Below are positions 15,604 to 26,182 of a stretch of DNA of 64,000 bases, piece after piece. The DNA lies in the NCBI RefSeq assembly GCF_014647415.1, contig NZ_BMPD01000004.1:62001-126000 (forward strand), given 5' to 3'. A program made the position numbers and the translations under genes. The notes below the pieces were generated by a model. The model searched no databases and was not told the DNA's origin. It saw only the letters and a list, made by a program, of their open reading frames with translations. Origin of the DNA: Haloarcula sebkhae. Lineage in GTDB: Archaea > Halobacteriota > Halobacteria > Halobacteriales > Haloarculaceae. How positions within the stretch are numbered: position 1 is the stretch's first letter; each line of letters begins with the position of its first letter.

Positions 15604-18471
15604 ATGAGCGACGCCGGGAGTCCACTCGACACAGCGCAGGTTCTCGTTGTCGGTTCTACAAACTGGAGCGAGCCGTTCTCAGCTGCTCTCAGCGCGAGTA
15701 CCGAGGCCACTATCCACACCGCTATGACGACAGCCGACGCCCTGGATACCGTTCGGCAGCAGTCGGTCGACTGTCTCGTCACGGGAGAGACACTCGACGA
15801 TGAGAGTGGCATCGAACTGGTCCGACAGCTCCGGGACGTGGCTTCGGATCTCCCCGTCGTCCTCGGGACTACGGACGGAAGTGAAGCCCTGGCGAGCGAG
15901 GCAATTCAGGCCGGCGTTTCCGACTACGTTCCCCTGTCAGGCACAGACGTCCCACGGATAGACGACCTAATCGAGCGAACCGAGAAGACACTCCAGTCCG
16001 CTCAGCGAGCGATCACGCAGCGCGAACGGGCACGGCAGTTCGACGCCGTCTTTCAGGACGCACAGACGGCCACGTGGGTCCTCGACCCGGATGGCTCGCT
16101 CGCCCGTGTGAATCAGACGGGACAGGCGATGATCGCCGAGGCCGTGGACGCGGTCATCGGCGACCTGTTCTGGACGCTGCCGTGCTGGTCCCAGTCCGAG
16201 GCGACAGAACGCGATATCCGGAAACTCGTAGAGGCCGCACGCGACGGGCAGTTCGGTAACGCGGTCGTCCATCGGCCGACCACAGCCACGGACCGCGTTA
16301 TCGAGCTTTCGGTCCGTCCGGTCCGGAACGACTTCAGCGACGTCACCTCGATTGTAATCGAAGGGATAGACATCACGGAGCAGGTCACCCTCGACCGTGA
16401 CCTCCGCCAGTCCGAGGAACTCCACCGGGTCACGCTCAGCAATATGACCGACACCGTCCTCATGACGAACGAGGACGGGGAATACACCTACGTCTGCCCG
16501 AACGTCCACTTCATTTTCGGCTACACCGACGACGAGATCCGCGGGCAGGAAACGATCGACACACTCCTCGGCGAGGACCTGTTCGACCGTGCGGAACTCG
16601 CAGAGAAGGGCGTTCTCAAGAACATCGAGTGTACCGTCACCGACAAAGCGGGCCACGAGCACACACTGCTGGTCAACGTCCGCGAAGTCGCGATTCAGGG
16701 CGGGACGCTGCTGTACAGCTGCCGGGATATCACGAAACGGAAACAGCGCGAGGAAGCGCTGGCGACGCTGCAGGAAACCGCACGGAAGTTCCTCTACACG
16801 GAGACCAATCAGGAGATCGCTCAGCACATCGTCGATGACGTGCTCAGTGTGTTCGATGTCTCCGCGAACGCCATCTATCTGCACGACGCTGAGACGAACG
16901 AACTCCAGCCTGTCGCACAGTCACAGGCGATGACCGAACACCATGGGCCACTTCCGGCCGTCCGCACGAACGACGACACGCTTCCGAGCCACAGCTTCGT
17001 CAACGACGAGACACTCGTGTTCGACGACGTCCACACGTCGGACCGGCTGGAAAACCGGGCGACCGACCTCCGTAGCGTCATGTTCATCCCGCTGGGCAAC
17101 CACGGCGTGTTCGTCAGCGGCTCGACAGCCGTCGGGGTGTTCGACGACGTGACGCAGGAACTCACCGACCTGCTCGCAGCGACCGCCGAGGCTGCTCTCG
17201 ACCGGGTCGCCCGAGAATCTCAGCTCCGGGAACAGGACCGCGAACTCCAGCGGCAAAACGAGCAACTGACCGCCCTGAACCACATCAACAACACGATTCG
17301 GGAGATAGATCAGACGATCGTCAGCGCCGAAACACAGGAAGAGATCAACCACACTGTCTGTGAACGGCTGACTGACACGGACCGATTCAAGTTCGCGTGG
17401 ATCGGGAGCGTCGACCCGGGCGGTACTACCGTCGAACCGCGAGCGTGGGCCGGCAACGAACAGGGGTATCTCGACAGTCAGTCAATCGCCGTCGCGGATT
17501 CCGAGACCGAGCCCGCGGGCCAGACGGCTGCGACCGGCGACGTGACGATGATCCCTAACGTCGCCGTCGACCTCCGAAACGCGCCGTGGCGTTCTGACGC
17601 GCTCACCCGTGATTTCCTCTCGGTGTTGAGCATCCCGCTGGTGTACAACGATCTCAGGCACGGGGTCCTCACCATCTACGCGGACACGAAAGACGCGTTC
17701 GACGAGACAACGCGCACAGTGTTGCGCGAACTCGGCGAGACGATCGCCTCGGCGCTCAGTGCCATCGAACGAAAACACGCGCTGCTCACGACATCGGTGA
17801 CTCGCGTCGAGTTCGACATCGATGACGAGCGATTCCTTCTATCGAGACTTGCCCGGTCGGCGGGATGTTCCCTCTCTTACGAGGGAGGCATCCAGCACGC
17901 ACCGGCTGGTAACAGCGTGTTCGTCACGGTCGAAGACGCTGACGTGCAAACGGTTGCGGCGGCTGCGGCGGACATGACGTCGATTGACGACGTGACACAG
18001 ATCAGTGACGACGACGCCGGGAGTGGCGTTCTGCGGCTGGAGTTGTCACAGCCGTTCCTCGCCTTAGAACTGGCCGACCACGGTGCTATCTTCCGGGCAG
18101 CGACTGCGGACCCGGACGGGACGACACTCGTCGTCGATGTGCCACAGAGCGTCGACGTTCGAAACATCGCACAGTTGGTCGACAGCACGTTCTCCGGCGT
18201 TGAACTCAAGCGAAAGGAGACGCTCGAACGGGGTATCGAGCAGGACCGCAGTTCGGAGTTCCTCACGGACCTCACGGAGCGCCAGCTCGAAGTGATTCAA
18301 ACCGCCTACTACAGCGGCTACTTCGAGTCACCGCGTACGAAGTCCGGTGAGGACATCGCAGCGATGCTTGAAATCTCTCCGCCGGCGTTCTACCAGCACG
18401 TCCGGACTGTCCAGCGGAAGCTGTTCACTACACTGTTCGAAGATCGGAGCGTCTCGAGTCTAGAGTCGTGA
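15604..18471 (+). CDS. Bacterio-opsin-activator-like PAS/GAF HTH-10 regulator
   Basis: A 955-residue cytoplasmic sensor-regulator. Domains in order: a receiver-like domain (about 10-120) that has lost its acidic pocket and phospho-acceptor (VDCLVTGETLDDESGIEL, Gly for Asp); PAS (about 145-260); PAS (about 275-380); GAF (about 390-535); GAF (about 555-715); the bacterioopsin-activator GAF/HTH-associated region; and a C-terminal HTH_10 (LTERQLEVIQTAYYSGYFES, then AAMLEISPPAFYQHVR). Bat of Halobacterium activates bop under light and low oxygen; this paralogue's target is unknown. It stands between the two gdh genes, so gdh control is a reasonable guess and no more. Confidence 0.88.
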   Translation: MSDAGSPLDTAQVLVVGSTNWSEPFSAALSASTEATIHTAMTTADALDTVRQQSVDCLVTGETLDDESGIELVRQLRDVASDLPVVLGTTDGSEALASEAIQAGVSDYVPLSGTDVPRIDDLIERTEKTLQSAQRAITQRERARQFDAVFQDAQTATWVLDPDGSLARVNQTGQAMIAEAVDAVIGDLFWTLPCWSQSEATERDIRKLVEAARDGQFGNAVVHRPTTATDRVIELSVRPVRNDFSDVTSIVIEGIDITEQVTLDRDLRQSEELHRVTLSNMTDTVLMTNEDGEYTYVCPNVHFIFGYTDDEIRGQETIDTLLGEDLFDRAELAEKGVLKNIECTVTDKAGHEHTLLVNVREVAIQGGTLLYSCRDITKRKQREEALATLQETARKFLYTETNQEIAQHIVDDVLSVFDVSANAIYLHDAETNELQPVAQSQAMTEHHGPLPAVRTNDDTLPSHSFVNDETLVFDDVHTSDRLENRATDLRSVMFIPLGNHGVFVSGSTAVGVFDDVTQELTDLLAATAEAALDRVARESQLREQDRELQRQNEQLTALNHINNTIREIDQTIVSAETQEEINHTVCERLTDTDRFKFAWIGSVDPGGTTVEPRAWAGNEQGYLDSQSIAVADSETEPAGQTAATGDVTMIPNVAVDLRNAPWRSDALTRDFLSVLSIPLVYNDLRHGVLTIYADTKDAFDETTRTVLRELGETIASALSAIERKHALLTTSVTRVEFDIDDERFLLSRLARSAGCSLSYEGGIQHAPAGNSVFVTVEDADVQTVAAAAADMTSIDDVTQISDDDAGSGVLRLELSQPFLALELADHGAIFRAATADPDGTTLVVDVPQSVDVRNIAQLVDSTFSGVELKRKETLERGIEQDRSSEFLTDLTERQLEVIQTAYYSGYFESPRTKSGEDIAAMLEISPPAFYQHVRTVQRKLFTTLFEDRSVSSLES

Positions 18472-18597
18472 AAGGGGTTTAATAATAAACAACCCAAGAC
18501 ACTCCTACTTCTTTGTTTAACCTCTGAATATTCCTTTGATGTCCTTCTATTCCTTAATCGAGTACTGGCGGTCGGACACCGCCACTCGTGAATACAC

Positions 18598-18741
18598 ATG
18601 AGAGATGTCGAGCAAGACCACGATGAGGAGACACCGTACGAGTGCTTTGCGTGTGGCAAAGTCATCACTGCAGAGAGCCAACCGGAGAACTGTCAGGACT
18701 GTGGCGGTGAAATGCGCAATCGACTGACACCGCTGGAATAA
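18598..18741 (+). CDS. Rubrerythrin-like mini zinc protein, 47 residues
   Basis: This short gene encodes [20 protein letters not shown] followed by a second Cys pair, [11 protein letters not shown], and ends in TPLE. The two CxxC knuckles form a rubredoxin/zinc-ribbon-like site, and the ending CGGEMRN.TPLE is typical of the small rubrerythrin-like proteins widespread in haloarchaea. Only two bases separate its TAA from the ATG of the intact gdh, so they are probably co-transcribed. Its function is unknown; it may be a regulatory or redox partner. Confidence 0.85.
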   Translation: MRDVEQDHDEETPYECFACGKVITAESQPENCQDCGGEMRNRLTPLE

Positions 18742-18743
18742 CG

Positions 18744-20039
18744 ATGGGATCGGAACTGAGCTCCGCTTCTCCTTCGGAAGACTCGTCGACGCCGCCCGAG
18801 CCAGAATCAGCGCTCGAAACAGCCCGTCTACAACTCCACCGAGCCGCGGACCACCTCGATATCGACCCGAACATCGTCGAGCGACTGAACCACCCGCGAA
18901 ACGTCCACGAAGTCACCGTTCCGATTGAGCGGGACGATGGTACAGTCGAAGTGTTCACCGGGTATCGAGCCCAGCACGATAGCGTCAGGGGACCGTACAA
19001 AGGTGGGCTTCGCTATCACCCCGATGTGACGAGGGACGAATGTGTCGGACTCGGGATCTGGATGACCTGGAAATGCGCGGTAATGGACCTCCCCTTCGGC
19101 GGCGCGAAAGGGGGTATCGCCGTCAACCCGAAAACGTTGAGCCGAGACGAGAAAGAACGGCTCACCCGCCGGTTTACACAGGAACTCCGCAAGGTCATCG
19201 GCCCGAACCTGGACATTCCCGCCCCGGACATGGGAACAGACCCGCAGACGATGGCCTGGCTGATGGACGCCTACTCCATGCAAGAAGGCGAGACGATTCC
19301 GGGTGTCATCACCGGGAAGCCGCCGATTGTCGGTGGGAGCAAGGGACGCGAGGACGCGCCCGGTCGGAGCGTCGCGATTATCACACAGTTGGTCTGTGAG
19401 TACTACGACCAGCCACTGTCGGAGACCACGGTCGCAGTACAGGGCTACGGCAGTGTCGGCGCGAACGCAGCACGGTTACTCGACGAACGGGGCGCGACTG
19501 TCGTCGCGATCAGTGACGTGAACGGGGCAATGTACGACCCCGCCGGAATCGATACGGCGGCAGTGCCGTCACACGACGAGGAACCGGAAGCGGTCACCGA
19601 GTACGCCGACACCGTGATTTCGAACGACGAACTGTTGACGCTGGACGTCGACGTCCTCATCCCGGCCGCACTTGGGAACGTCATCACCGAGGCTAACGCG
19701 GACGACATCGCCGCGGATTTCGTCGTCGAAGGCGCGAACGGACCGACCACGTCCACTGCTGACTCCATCCTCGCTGACCGAGATGTCATGGTGATCCCGG
19801 ACATCTTGGCGAACGCCGGCGGCGTCACGGTGAGCTACTTCGAGTGGCTACAGGATATCAACCGTCGGTCGTGGTCACTCGAGCGCGTGAACGACGAACT
19901 CGACGAAGAGATGCGGGCGGCCTGGGACGCAGTCCGGACGGAGTTCGAAAACCGCGACATCACGTGGCGCGATGCGGCGTACATCGTCGCCCTGTCCCGT
20001 ATCGCGGAGGCCCACGAAGCGCGTGGGCTCTGGCCGTAG
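18744..20039 (+). CDS. gdhA: Glutamate dehydrogenase, intact paralogue
   Basis: This 431-residue enzyme interconverts glutamate and 2-oxoglutarate plus ammonia with NAD(P). The substrate domain has [32 protein letters not shown] (catalytic lysine region) and [20 protein letters not shown]. The coenzyme domain has [17 protein letters not shown] followed by the acidic VAISDVNG. Length and N-terminus ([20 protein letters not shown]) are complete, in contrast to the interrupted paralogue at 13592-14845. It follows the zinc mini-protein at 2 bp. The convergent histidine kinase downstream ends about 60 bp away. Confidence 0.97.
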   Translation: MGSELSSASPSEDSSTPPEPESALETARLQLHRAADHLDIDPNIVERLNHPRNVHEVTVPIERDDGTVEVFTGYRAQHDSVRGPYKGGLRYHPDVTRDECVGLGIWMTWKCAVMDLPFGGAKGGIAVNPKTLSRDEKERLTRRFTQELRKVIGPNLDIPAPDMGTDPQTMAWLMDAYSMQEGETIPGVITGKPPIVGGSKGREDAPGRSVAIITQLVCEYYDQPLSETTVAVQGYGSVGANAARLLDERGATVVAISDVNGAMYDPAGIDTAAVPSHDEEPEAVTEYADTVISNDELLTLDVDVLIPAALGNVITEANADDIAADFVVEGANGPTTSTADSILADRDVMVIPDILANAGGVTVSYFEWLQDINRRSWSLERVNDELDEEMRAAWDAVRTEFENRDITWRDAAYIVALSRIAEAHEARGLWP

Positions 20040-20097
20040 CACTGGTTCTGTCGGTTCCAGCACTGTCGGTGCCGAGAAACCGCGACCGCCCCGTCCC

Positions 20098-23000
20098 TCA
20101 GTAGCAAAACTCGAACCGTGCTCCGCCAGCAGTGCTCTCCGTCACACGGACGGTCCAGCCGTGTGCTTTGGCGATGTCCGCCACGATCGAGAGTCCGAAG
20201 CCAGTGCCCCCTTTGGTAGATGTCACGCCGTGTTTCAGTACCTCCTCACGCTTCCCCGGCGGAATCCCGTCGCCGTCGTCCGCGACGTAGAACCCGCCAC
20301 GGCCGTCTAGTTGCCCGACAGTTACTGTGACATCTTCTCCACCGTGTTCGATAGCGTTTCTAAAGAGGTTCTCGAACAGTTGCGTCAACCGGCTGGCGTC
20401 ACCAGCCACTGTCGGGACCGTGTCAGCAACTGTCAGCGTTGCTTCAGCGGTGTCGACGTATCCCCAGGCCTCTGTCGTCACGGTCTTGAGGTCGACCTGT
20501 TTCGTATCCGTAACTGTGGTCTCACCGCGCGCTAGCGTAAGGAGGTCGTCGATCAACCGCTCCATGCGGTCATGCGCCGCCTCGATCCGGTCTACGTGAC
20601 TGAGGTCGCCTGTCTCTTCGACGATGTCGAGAAACCCGATGGCGATGGAAAGCGGGTTCCGAAGGTCGTGGGCCACGACACTGGCAAACTCATCGAGCCG
20701 CTCGTTCTGTCGCTGGAGTTCAGTTTCCCGGCTTGCCCGTGTGAATGCCGCCTCGACAGTCGTACCCAGTATCTGGAACAGGTCCACGTCTGTCTCAGAG
20801 AACGTTTGTTCCTGTGTCGTTCCGACGCCGATCAGCCCAAACTCGCCCAGTGGCACGAACAGGCCACTCCTGAGTTGTGCGTCGGCCTTGCCGAGTGTCA
20901 CTTCGGACTGGAGGTCGTCGTATTGACGCACCTCCGACGTCTCGAATGCCTCCCACGCAAGCGCCTCTCCGGACTCCAACCGCGGGAGTTCACCGAGCAG
21001 TTCTCCCGTGGCAGCACTCGCCGTCAGCGGGACGAGCTCGTCGGCTTGATCGGCATACTCCCAGATACCGGTGAGCTCGAATCCGAGAATATCGACGGCA
21101 GCCTCGACAGCGATGTCGCCGATTTCGACACTCGACTGTGCACCACTGAGCCGCTGTGCTGTTTCCTGCAGTGAGCGGAGCTTCGACTCTAACTGTTTCT
21201 GCTCAGTGATATCCTCTAGAACGGCCAGTATGCTCGTTATCTCCCCATCCGGAGCAGTGATGGGGGCAACCGACAGGAGTATATCCAGGACCTCACCGGT
21301 CTTCGTCTTCCGTTGTACTTCCTTGCCCCGGATTTGATCGCCGCTCAATACGCGCTGTCGGTGGGACTCAAATTCAGCCTGCTGCTCATCCGGGACCATT
21401 GGATTGCCCTCGCCAAGCACCTCCGCCCGTGACCAGCCGAACATATTCTCGGCCCCATCGTTCCAGCGGATAACCGTCCCGTCCGTGTCGATTTCCATGA
21501 CAGTGAGTGGTGTCGCTTCGATGAGTGATTCAAGTCGCTGGTTCGTTGTTTCGAGTTTGCGTTGTCGCTCGACCTGTTCGGTTACGTTGCGGGCGATGCC
21601 GACGATCCGGACGATTTCGTCTTCGAGGATGACTGGTGCGAGGCTCGTATCCCAGAACCGTGCATCGTCAGCGATGTCTAACTCCTCACGATACGAGATT
21701 GGCGCACGCTGTTCGACACAGCGAGTGTAGTTCGCCGCGAGTTCGGCACCACGTTCGTCACCGAAGATTTCCCGTGGTGTTTGTCCTCGAACCTCGTCGG
21801 TTGTGAGTCCAGTCTGTGCCTCGTAACCGGGGCTGAGTCGAGCAAACTCGAACGCTGGATCGTTACCGGCCGTATCGACATCAAGCATGAATATGGCGTC
21901 ACCGGAACTGTTGAGTAGTGCCTCGTACTCCTCGGCAAGTTCCTGGTGTGCTCGTTCCCGGGCTTTTCGCTCCGTGATATCCTGAAAAACCCCCCGAAGC
22001 ACGGGCTCATCGTCCTGTGGGTCGTCGACGCGTTCTCCCCACGCCCGAACGTCGCGCACGTCGCCGTCGGTCCGAACGATCCGGAGATCGATGTCGTACG
22101 GTTCTCGGTCCGCAATCGTCTGCTCGACTGCCTGCGCAATCTCTTCCCTGTCGTCAGGGTGATAAAAACCAAGTGCGTCATCGAGTGACGGCTCGTACTC
22201 GTCGTCAACCCCGTGAATCCGACGGACGCCGCCAGACCAGTCGAGGCTGTCCGTCGATGGAAAATACTCCCACACACCGATATCTGCGATGTCTTGCACC
22301 CGCTCGAACAGGAACTCCTGGCGCTTGAGGTCGGTCTGTTCCTGCATCCGGGATATTTCGGCGCTCACAAGCTCCGAGAGTAGCTTCACGAACGTTTGCT
22401 CAAGCGCTCCGAAGGGCGCGACTCGCGTTGTCGGACTGGAAAAATTGACCGTTCCGTACCGGACTCCATCGACGATGAGTGGCACACCGATGTACGATTC
22501 CAGCTCCAACTCACGATACGCAGGGTGGGTTTCTTTGCCATCAGCGACAGCATCTGCGAACGAGCAGACTGCATCTGTCCCGACCACCTCCGCGCAGTAC
22601 GTCGATTCGAGGTCGAACTGGTCCTCGGATTCGATTTCCGTATCCGGGGCGTGTACTGCCCTGACCGTGTAATCATTGCCCTGAACGTGTGAGACGATTC
22701 CGATGTCGAGCCCGAGTGTCCGACAGCCAAGTTCGAGCAATTCTTCGAGACGCGCCTCGGCCGAGATATCGCCCCTTGCCATGACGCTCTGGAGGTCACG
22801 AAGCGCATCTCGCTCCTGCTCTAACTGTTGTTTCGCCATGCTCTGTTCGGTGATGTCACGGGCAACGACGAGCACCTGTCGGCCATTGTTGCTCCGGAAC
22901 GGTGTGACGCGGACATCTAACGTCCGCTTGCCGCCACCGGTCGTCACATCGAGTTGCAGGTCAGTATCGTACAACCCCGTAACGCCACCGTCGGTCTCGA

Positions 23001-23997
23001 TATCAGCGACCGTCGATTCGACCGCCGCTGTGAACCGGTCCGCATCGGAATCGGATATCCGATCTCCCACGACCGTTTCCAGTTGCTGTCCCGTTATCTT
23101 GGTCGATCCGTCTCCGGTAACCAGTCGTCTCGAAGCGGTGTTTGCGAACTCGATTGTCCCTTCGTCATCGAGAACGAACACAGCGTCGTGGATATTTTCG
23201 AGGATGGCTTCACTGCGCTCTAACTCCAGTTCTCGTTCCCGCTCCGCCGTGGTTTCTCGTGAAAAGACAGTCAGACCGTCATCGTCGGGAAAGGCTCGTA
23301 TTTCGACCCAGTAATCGAAGGGTTCGCCAATGTACTGTTCGAACGACACCGGGTCGCCGGTCTCCATCGCGGTTCGGTATTTCTCTTCGAGTTCCGTTCC
23401 AACTATCGAGGGAAACTCTTCCCAGATGATCGTCCCGACGATAGCATCGGGGTCGCGGTCGACACGCTTTGCCATCTTCTCGTTTATGTACTCGATGCGC
23501 CATTCGCTATCGACGGCATAAATCGCGTCAGTTGCCCGCTCCAGCGTTCGCTGGAAGCGGTCGGACAGTCGCTCGGCGGCCGCTTGTTTGCGAGCGGCCT
23601 CAGTGAGCGTTTGGATGCGACTCGCCAGCAACTCGAAACTGTTCTGGCCCGAATGGATCGGGACGTAATCGGAGACGCCCGCCTGGGTTGCTTCGCTCGC
23701 GATTCGCTCGCTCCCCCGGCCAGTAAATAGTATTGTCGGTACTTCGTATTGTTCAGCCTGTAGCCGATCTAGGAGATCAATTCCCGTCCCATCCGGCAAT
23801 GAGTACGACGTGACTACACAATCGATAGTCGAAGTTACAAGCAAGTCGAGAGCAGCCTCTATACTCCCGACAGCGGTCACGTCAAAGACAGTTGAGATAT
23901 TCAGGAGTTTCGTCTGCGCCAACTCAGCAAAGTCACCATCGTCGTTTACATACAGAAGGTGAATGGAATCGGGAGTCTTGGCACCTGCATAGACCAT
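20098..23997 (-). CDS. Multi-PAS/GAF sensor histidine kinase
   Basis: This 1299-residue kinase starts at the ATG at 23997 (MVYAGAKTPDSIHLLY); the ATG at 24087 would add 30 non-domain residues. Order: receiver-like domain with Ser for the phospho-acceptor Asp (DCVVTSYSLPDGTGIDLL); two PAS; GAF; three PAS; GAF; HisKA with the phospho-accepting His in VVAHDLRNPLSIAIG; and HATPase_c with N box FRNAIEHG, DDGDGIPP, and GGTGFGLSIV. No membrane segment is seen, so it is a cytoplasmic sensor, probably of redox or light through PAS/GAF cofactors. It is divergent from the kinase at 24230, sharing a 232-bp promoter region. Confidence 0.93.
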   Translation of the reverse strand: MVYAGAKTPDSIHLLYVNDDGDFAELAQTKLLNISTVFDVTAVGSIEAALDLLVTSTIDCVVTSYSLPDGTGIDLLDRLQAEQYEVPTILFTGRGSERIASEATQAGVSDYVPIHSGQNSFELLASRIQTLTEAARKQAAAERLSDRFQRTLERATDAIYAVDSEWRIEYINEKMAKRVDRDPDAIVGTIIWEEFPSIVGTELEEKYRTAMETGDPVSFEQYIGEPFDYWVEIRAFPDDDGLTVFSRETTAERERELELERSEAILENIHDAVFVLDDEGTIEFANTASRRLVTGDGSTKITGQQLETVVGDRISDSDADRFTAAVESTVADIETDGGVTGLYDTDLQLDVTTGGGKRTLDVRVTPFRSNNGRQVLVVARDITEQSMAKQQLEQERDALRDLQSVMARGDISAEARLEELLELGCRTLGLDIGIVSHVQGNDYTVRAVHAPDTEIESEDQFDLESTYCAEVVGTDAVCSFADAVADGKETHPAYRELELESYIGVPLIVDGVRYGTVNFSSPTTRVAPFGALEQTFVKLLSELVSAEISRMQEQTDLKRQEFLFERVQDIADIGVWEYFPSTDSLDWSGGVRRIHGVDDEYEPSLDDALGFYHPDDREEIAQAVEQTIADREPYDIDLRIVRTDGDVRDVRAWGERVDDPQDDEPVLRGVFQDITERKARERAHQELAEEYEALLNSSGDAIFMLDVDTAGNDPAFEFARLSPGYEAQTGLTTDEVRGQTPREIFGDERGAELAANYTRCVEQRAPISYREELDIADDARFWDTSLAPVILEDEIVRIVGIARNVTEQVERQRKLETTNQRLESLIEATPLTVMEIDTDGTVIRWNDGAENMFGWSRAEVLGEGNPMVPDEQQAEFESHRQRVLSGDQIRGKEVQRKTKTGEVLDILLSVAPITAPDGEITSILAVLEDITEQKQLESKLRSLQETAQRLSGAQSSVEIGDIAVEAAVDILGFELTGIWEYADQADELVPLTASAATGELLGELPRLESGEALAWEAFETSEVRQYDDLQSEVTLGKADAQLRSGLFVPLGEFGLIGVGTTQEQTFSETDVDLFQILGTTVEAAFTRASRETELQRQNERLDEFASVVAHDLRNPLSIAIGFLDIVEETGDLSHVDRIEAAHDRMERLIDDLLTLARGETTVTDTKQVDLKTVTTEAWGYVDTAEATLTVADTVPTVAGDASRLTQLFENLFRNAIEHGGEDVTVTVGQLDGRGGFYVADDGDGIPPGKREEVLKHGVTSTKGGTGFGLSIVADIAKAHGWTVRVTESTAGGARFEFCY

Positions 23998-24229
23998 TGC
24001 TATAGCTATGCATCGAGCTTTTATGAATCCACTGCGCCAGTTCTTATATGTGATATTATAATAGGCAACAATATCTGTGCCAGCCAACCTAACTACGTCT
24101 CAAGCGGCCTGTCTGCCCTCATCCGGATAGCTATCGAAATTCAACAAATAAATGACTGCCCTATCAGAGTATATATTCTGATACTTGGGTCGGCAAGTTT
24201 ATCGCTCGAAGTTAGGTACATTCGATATT

Positions 24230-26182
24230 ATGTCAGAGCTGTCGAATATCGTTGTTCTTCATATTGATGATGAACCGGATTTTTTAGATGTGGCATCGGA
24301 ACTACTTGCACAGCAATCTGATCAACTCAATCTTATAACCGCGGCGAGTGCTGCTGAAGGGCTTGACCGGCTTGATGAACGTTCCGTTGACTGTATTGTC
24401 AGCGACTATCGGATGCCCGAGAAAGACGGCATCGAACTTCTCAAAGCCGCCCGTAAAGAGTACCCTGATCTTCCGTTCATCCTTTTCACCGGTGAGGGGA
24501 GCGAAGCGGTCGCAAGCGACGCTATTGCCGCCGGTGCAACCGATTATCTCCGGAAAGGACACGGAACAGAACGATACGAACTCCTCGCAAATCGCATTGA
24601 AAACGCCGTCGAACAGTACCGAACCAATCAGCGCGCTGCTGAACTTGAGCGGGTTCGTGCGCTCGTCAGTAGCATCGATCAGGCCCTCATCCGAGCGAGT
24701 TCGCTATCGGAAATCAAAACTCGCGTTTGTGAGATCATTAGCGACTCTGAGCCCTATCGGTTCGCCTGGATCGGGGAGCGAGATTCTGAGACAGACCGAA
24801 TCGAGCCACAGACCTGGGCCGGCGTTGAGGACGCGTATCTCGACACTATTGTCGTCACTGCAGATAACTCCCGGACAGGACAGGGTCCCGCGGGGACGGC
24901 CGTCCGGGAACGACGCATTGCTACGGTACAGAATATTCAAGATGACCCGGGATTCGAGATCTGGCGAGAGGAAGCACTCGATCGCGGTTATCGAAGCACT
25001 GCTGCGGTTCCGCTAGAATACAATAACACTCTGTACGGTCTCCTGTGCGTCTATTCGTCCCGTCCATTTGCCTTTGCTGAGGGCGAACAGGCATTACTCG
25101 GCGAACTCGGGAACAGCATCTCGCACGCTATACACTCGCTGAAAATCCGGGACGAACTGCGCGCAGAGCGGACGTTTATCGATCAGGCACTCGATTCACT
25201 TGCCGACATATTCTACGTCCTCGATTCTGAAGGCAACATTCAGCGCTGTAACGAACAATTCGCGACGACGGCCGGATACACTGATGAGCAAATCGCGGAT
25301 CTCGACGCCGTCAGTCTTTTTCCGGAAGACGAACAGGACGCAGTCGCGGGGGCGATCGAAGAGGCGCTCACAACTGAGCAATCGACAATCGAAGCGGACT
25401 TTCTTACTTCGGAGGGGAAGCGCACTCCCCACGAGTTCACCGCTGACCGCCTGACCGACCAGGACGGTAACCTGATAGGGCTTGTCGGCAGCGGTCGGGA
25501 CATATCCGAACGTACAAAACGTGAACGGGAACTGCAGGATCAAAAAGAACAGTTAGAGCAGTTTGCTGCTACTGTCAGCCACGACCTGCGGAACCCGCTA
25601 AACGTCATCCAAGGTCGGCTGGAACTCGTCCAGGACGAACATTCGGGTGATCATCTGGCTGTGATCGAGACAGCGACTGACCGGATGGAACGGATTGTAG
25701 AGGACCTTCTCTGGCTAGCGCGGGAGCAACAGGAGATCGGGTCGCTGGAATCTGTTGCGATCGACGCAGCGGCTGAGGCCGCGTGGAAGCTCGTATCTGA
25801 CCCTGCAGACGAGGCCGAACTGTACTGTGATTGCGAGGCCGATACCCAACCACTAGTCAAAGCTGATACCGATCAACTCCGGCATCTGCTCGAAAATCTG
25901 TTCAGGAACACGATCGATCACGCTGGCCTAGATGTCACTGTCGTCGTCGGTATCTTCGGTGACACCCCCGGATTCTACATCGAAGACGACGGCCCTGGAA
26001 TCCCCGCCGAGGACCGCGAAAAGGTGTTCGAGGCTGGCTATTCGACTTCCGAATCAGGGACTGGTCTGGGCCTCAACATCGTCAAACGAGTCGCTGACGC
26101 TCATGGCTGGGACATTCGCGCAACTGAGAGTTCGATGGGTGGGACACGATTCGAGATCACGGGTCTCGAAACTGTGGAATAA
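24230..26182 (+). CDS. Receiver-GAF-PAS histidine kinase
   Basis: This 650-residue protein starts at the ATG at 24230 (MSELSNIVVLHIDDEPDFLD). The N-terminal receiver is intact, with the acidic pair DD and the phospho-acceptor in VDCIVSDYRMPEKDGIEL, and the conserved FILFTGEGSE. It is followed by a GAF domain (about 145-300), one PAS (about 315-435), HisKA (ATVSHDLRNPLNVIQG) and HATPase_c (LFRNTIDHAG, DDGPGIPAEDR, SGTGLGLNIV). It is a soluble hybrid kinase. Compared with its divergent neighbour, only this one keeps a phosphorylatable receiver. Leaving the ATG at 24185 out removes 15 residues ahead of the receiver. Confidence 0.93.
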   Translation: MSELSNIVVLHIDDEPDFLDVASELLAQQSDQLNLITAASAAEGLDRLDERSVDCIVSDYRMPEKDGIELLKAARKEYPDLPFILFTGEGSEAVASDAIAAGATDYLRKGHGTERYELLANRIENAVEQYRTNQRAAELERVRALVSSIDQALIRASSLSEIKTRVCEIISDSEPYRFAWIGERDSETDRIEPQTWAGVEDAYLDTIVVTADNSRTGQGPAGTAVRERRIATVQNIQDDPGFEIWREEALDRGYRSTAAVPLEYNNTLYGLLCVYSSRPFAFAEGEQALLGELGNSISHAIHSLKIRDELRAERTFIDQALDSLADIFYVLDSEGNIQRCNEQFATTAGYTDEQIADLDAVSLFPEDEQDAVAGAIEEALTTEQSTIEADFLTSEGKRTPHEFTADRLTDQDGNLIGLVGSGRDISERTKRERELQDQKEQLEQFAATVSHDLRNPLNVIQGRLELVQDEHSGDHLAVIETATDRMERIVEDLLWLAREQQEIGSLESVAIDAAAEAAWKLVSDPADEAELYCDCEADTQPLVKADTDQLRHLLENLFRNTIDHAGLDVTVVVGIFGDTPGFYIEDDGPGIPAEDREKVFEAGYSTSESGTGLGLNIVKRVADAHGWDIRATESSMGGTRFEITGLETVE

